Shown: piece after piece, positions 63,165 to 64,000 of the stretch
Layout of the letters: each line of letters begins with the position of its first letter
Position numbering within the stretch: the stretch's first letter is position 1
DNA from: Bacteroidales bacterium
GTDB taxonomy: Bacteria > Bacteroidota > Bacteroidia > Bacteroidales > F082
NCBI GenBank assembly: GCA_014860665.1
Contig: JACZJI010000126.1
Location: forward strand, 1 to 64,000
Length of the DNA stretch: 64,000 nucleotides
Direction: 5' to 3'
Translations under genes and position numbers: made by a program
Notes under the pieces: generated by a model
The model's input: only the letters and a program-made list of their open reading frames with translations
Databases searched by the model: none
What the model was told of the DNA's origin: nothing

Positions 63165-64000
63165 TTAAAATCGTTTGATCATTTCAAATTGTTTCCCCCT
63201 GATTGTGATGTTGAAGGATTTTATAAATCCGGTGATAGAATCACAATTTACGTCTGTATTGATGATTTTTACAGAATTGTAAGTATTGTGTTTTAACGCT
63301 TCTTCGAGTAATTGAGAAGCCGCACCTTTTCTCCGATGTTGCGGATCTACCGCAATCTGCGTTATATCTCCAGAATTAGGTTCGATGACACAGTAACCGA
63401 TAAGAGCTTGATCAGCATAGGCACCAAAAATTTTGAAGTCCTCCGGTTTTCTTTCAATAGCATCAAAGCTGTTTTGCCAGGATGGATAGAAATCCCAAAA
63501 ATTGGTTTTTGATTTGCAAAGGTTCAATTCAATTTGTTGGATAAAATGCTGTGAATTTTTCCTTTCCCGTTGGGATTTAATTTCCTCTTTGGTTTGTGTG
63601 GAATAGTGGAATTCTCTGGTTACTTCAAATCCAAGTTTTTTATAAACTGAAACGGCCTTTGTATTGTGTTGCAATACTTCAAGCAGGTACTGATTGATCT
63701 CAGCTTTTTTAAGAAAAGGTATGGAATAATCAAATATTTTAGTAGCCAGACCTTTCCCCCGAAATTCTTTTACAGTCCCAGTGCCGGTATCATATGCCGT
63801 GTTTACTCCATTAAAATTTCCAATTCCGTTAAGGGTAAAAGCAACGATATCCTCCTTTTCGAATGCTGCAAAAGACAGTTCGGGAACAAATCCTCTTCGT
63901 TTCAGCATAACGCGTAGTTGTTCTTTATTCAACTGCATTTCATAGTCCTCAAAAGCCCGGTTGAAAGCATTAAATATTCTATCGAAGCTAATTTCCTGAA
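63165..64000 (-). CDS. GNAT-family N-acetyltransferase (5' end outside window)
   Basis: At least 278 residues; the frame stays open to the window edge, reading QEISFDRIFNAFNRAFEDYE before the internal Met at 63938, which matches the usual GNAT N terminus. So the gene is cut, not started, at 63938. Two acetyltransferase domains: N-terminal with EFRGKGLATKIFDY (CoA-binding RGxGxA) and a KLGFEV turn, C-terminal with VDPQHRRKGAASQLLEEAL. Such double-GNAT proteins are common in Bacteroidota; acceptor unknown. Confidence 0.85.
   Translation of the reverse strand, partial: QEISFDRIFNAFNRAFEDYEMQLNKEQLRVMLKRRGFVPELSFAAFEKEDIVAFTLNGIGNFNGVNTAYDTGTGTVKEFRGKGLATKIFDYSIPFLKKAEINQYLLEVLQHNTKAVSVYKKLGFEVTREFHYSTQTKEEIKSQRERKNSQHFIQQIELNLCKSKTNFWDFYPSWQNSFDAIERKPEDFKIFGAYADQALIGYCVIEPNSGDITQIAVDPQHRRKGAASQLLEEALKHNTYNSVKIINTDVNCDSITGFIKSFNITIRGKQFEMIKRF

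Noticed and set aside
63165..63938. GNAT protein starting at the Met at 63938
   Set aside because: The frame continues upstream to the window edge with a sequence matching the family N terminus, so the true start lies outside the window.

Overview
The window is chromosomal DNA from a member of the Bacteroidota, probably of the Bacteroidia (Bacteroidales/Marinilabiliales side). The lineage is inferred from five secreted proteins with type IX secretion (T9SS) C-terminal sorting domains, a PorP/SprF-type outer-membrane protein, -7 promoter boxes of the form TAnnTTTG, the near absence of Shine-Dalgarno sequences, AT-rich intergenic DNA, and a Bacteroidota-type EF-G paralogue. No species is claimed.

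Layout. 0-3.6 kb: adenine deaminase and a metallo-beta-lactamase-fold hydrolase transcribed divergently, then a lipoprotein glucosaminidase. 3.6-11.9 kb: a complete leucine/isovalerate catabolic locus. A divergent HMG-CoA-lyase-like gene faces an operon of methylcrotonyl-CoA carboxylase beta, methylglutaconyl-CoA hydratase, methylcrotonyl-CoA carboxylase alpha (biotin carboxylase/BCCP), acyl-CoA dehydrogenase and both subunits of a 3-oxoacid CoA-transferase; together they would take isovaleryl-CoA to acetyl-CoA and acetoacetyl-CoA. 11.9-14.1 kb: an OmpR-type two-component system. 14.1-17.4 kb: dnaG preceded by a possible small RNA, then a scarred region with an 11-bp inverted-repeat pair, an HU-like gene whose upstream DNA carries nine motifs spaced exactly 22 bp apart, a decayed copy of the dnaG 3' end, and tRNA-Asn. 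17.5-34.8 kb: M1 aminopeptidase, two paralogous secreted proteins around a PorP/SprF gene, a PfkB-family kinase, and two large repeat-rich T9SS proteins. 35.4-44.8 kb: an EF-G-like GTPase lacking the catalytic His, a secreted nuclease-family protein, malic enzyme, an orphan MobB-like P-loop protein, a PPP-type phosphatase, phosphoglycerate mutase and a polysaccharide deacetylase.

44.8-47.1 kb is an accessory-looking island: a 17-T homopolymer, a leader with mutually exclusive hairpins around a strong Shine-Dalgarno, two coupled genes each broken by an in-frame TAG, and a beta-barrel gene. 47.2-53.7 kb is a cell-wall/housekeeping block (RecX, RluD-type synthase, T9SS protein, PASTA protein, Ddl, PAP2-type membrane protein). 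53.8-59.4 kb carries a KAS III-like enzyme and an AcvB/VirJ-type plus MprF-type pair that suggests synthesis and turnover of aminoacylated lipids. 59.4-64 kb: aldo/keto reductase, proline iminopeptidase, two small lipoproteins (one resembling the SecD P1 head) flanking an 11-unit 21-bp periodic array, and a GNAT acetyltransferase cut by the window edge.

The most unusual signals are the two exactly phased non-coding arrays (22 bp at 16925-17108 and 21 bp at 62144-62374), the dnaG-tail remnant, the structured leader with twin amber-broken genes near 45 kb, and enzymes with altered catalytic residues (HMG-CoA-lyase-like and EF-G-like). No CRISPR array, prophage, intact insertion sequence or rRNA was seen.
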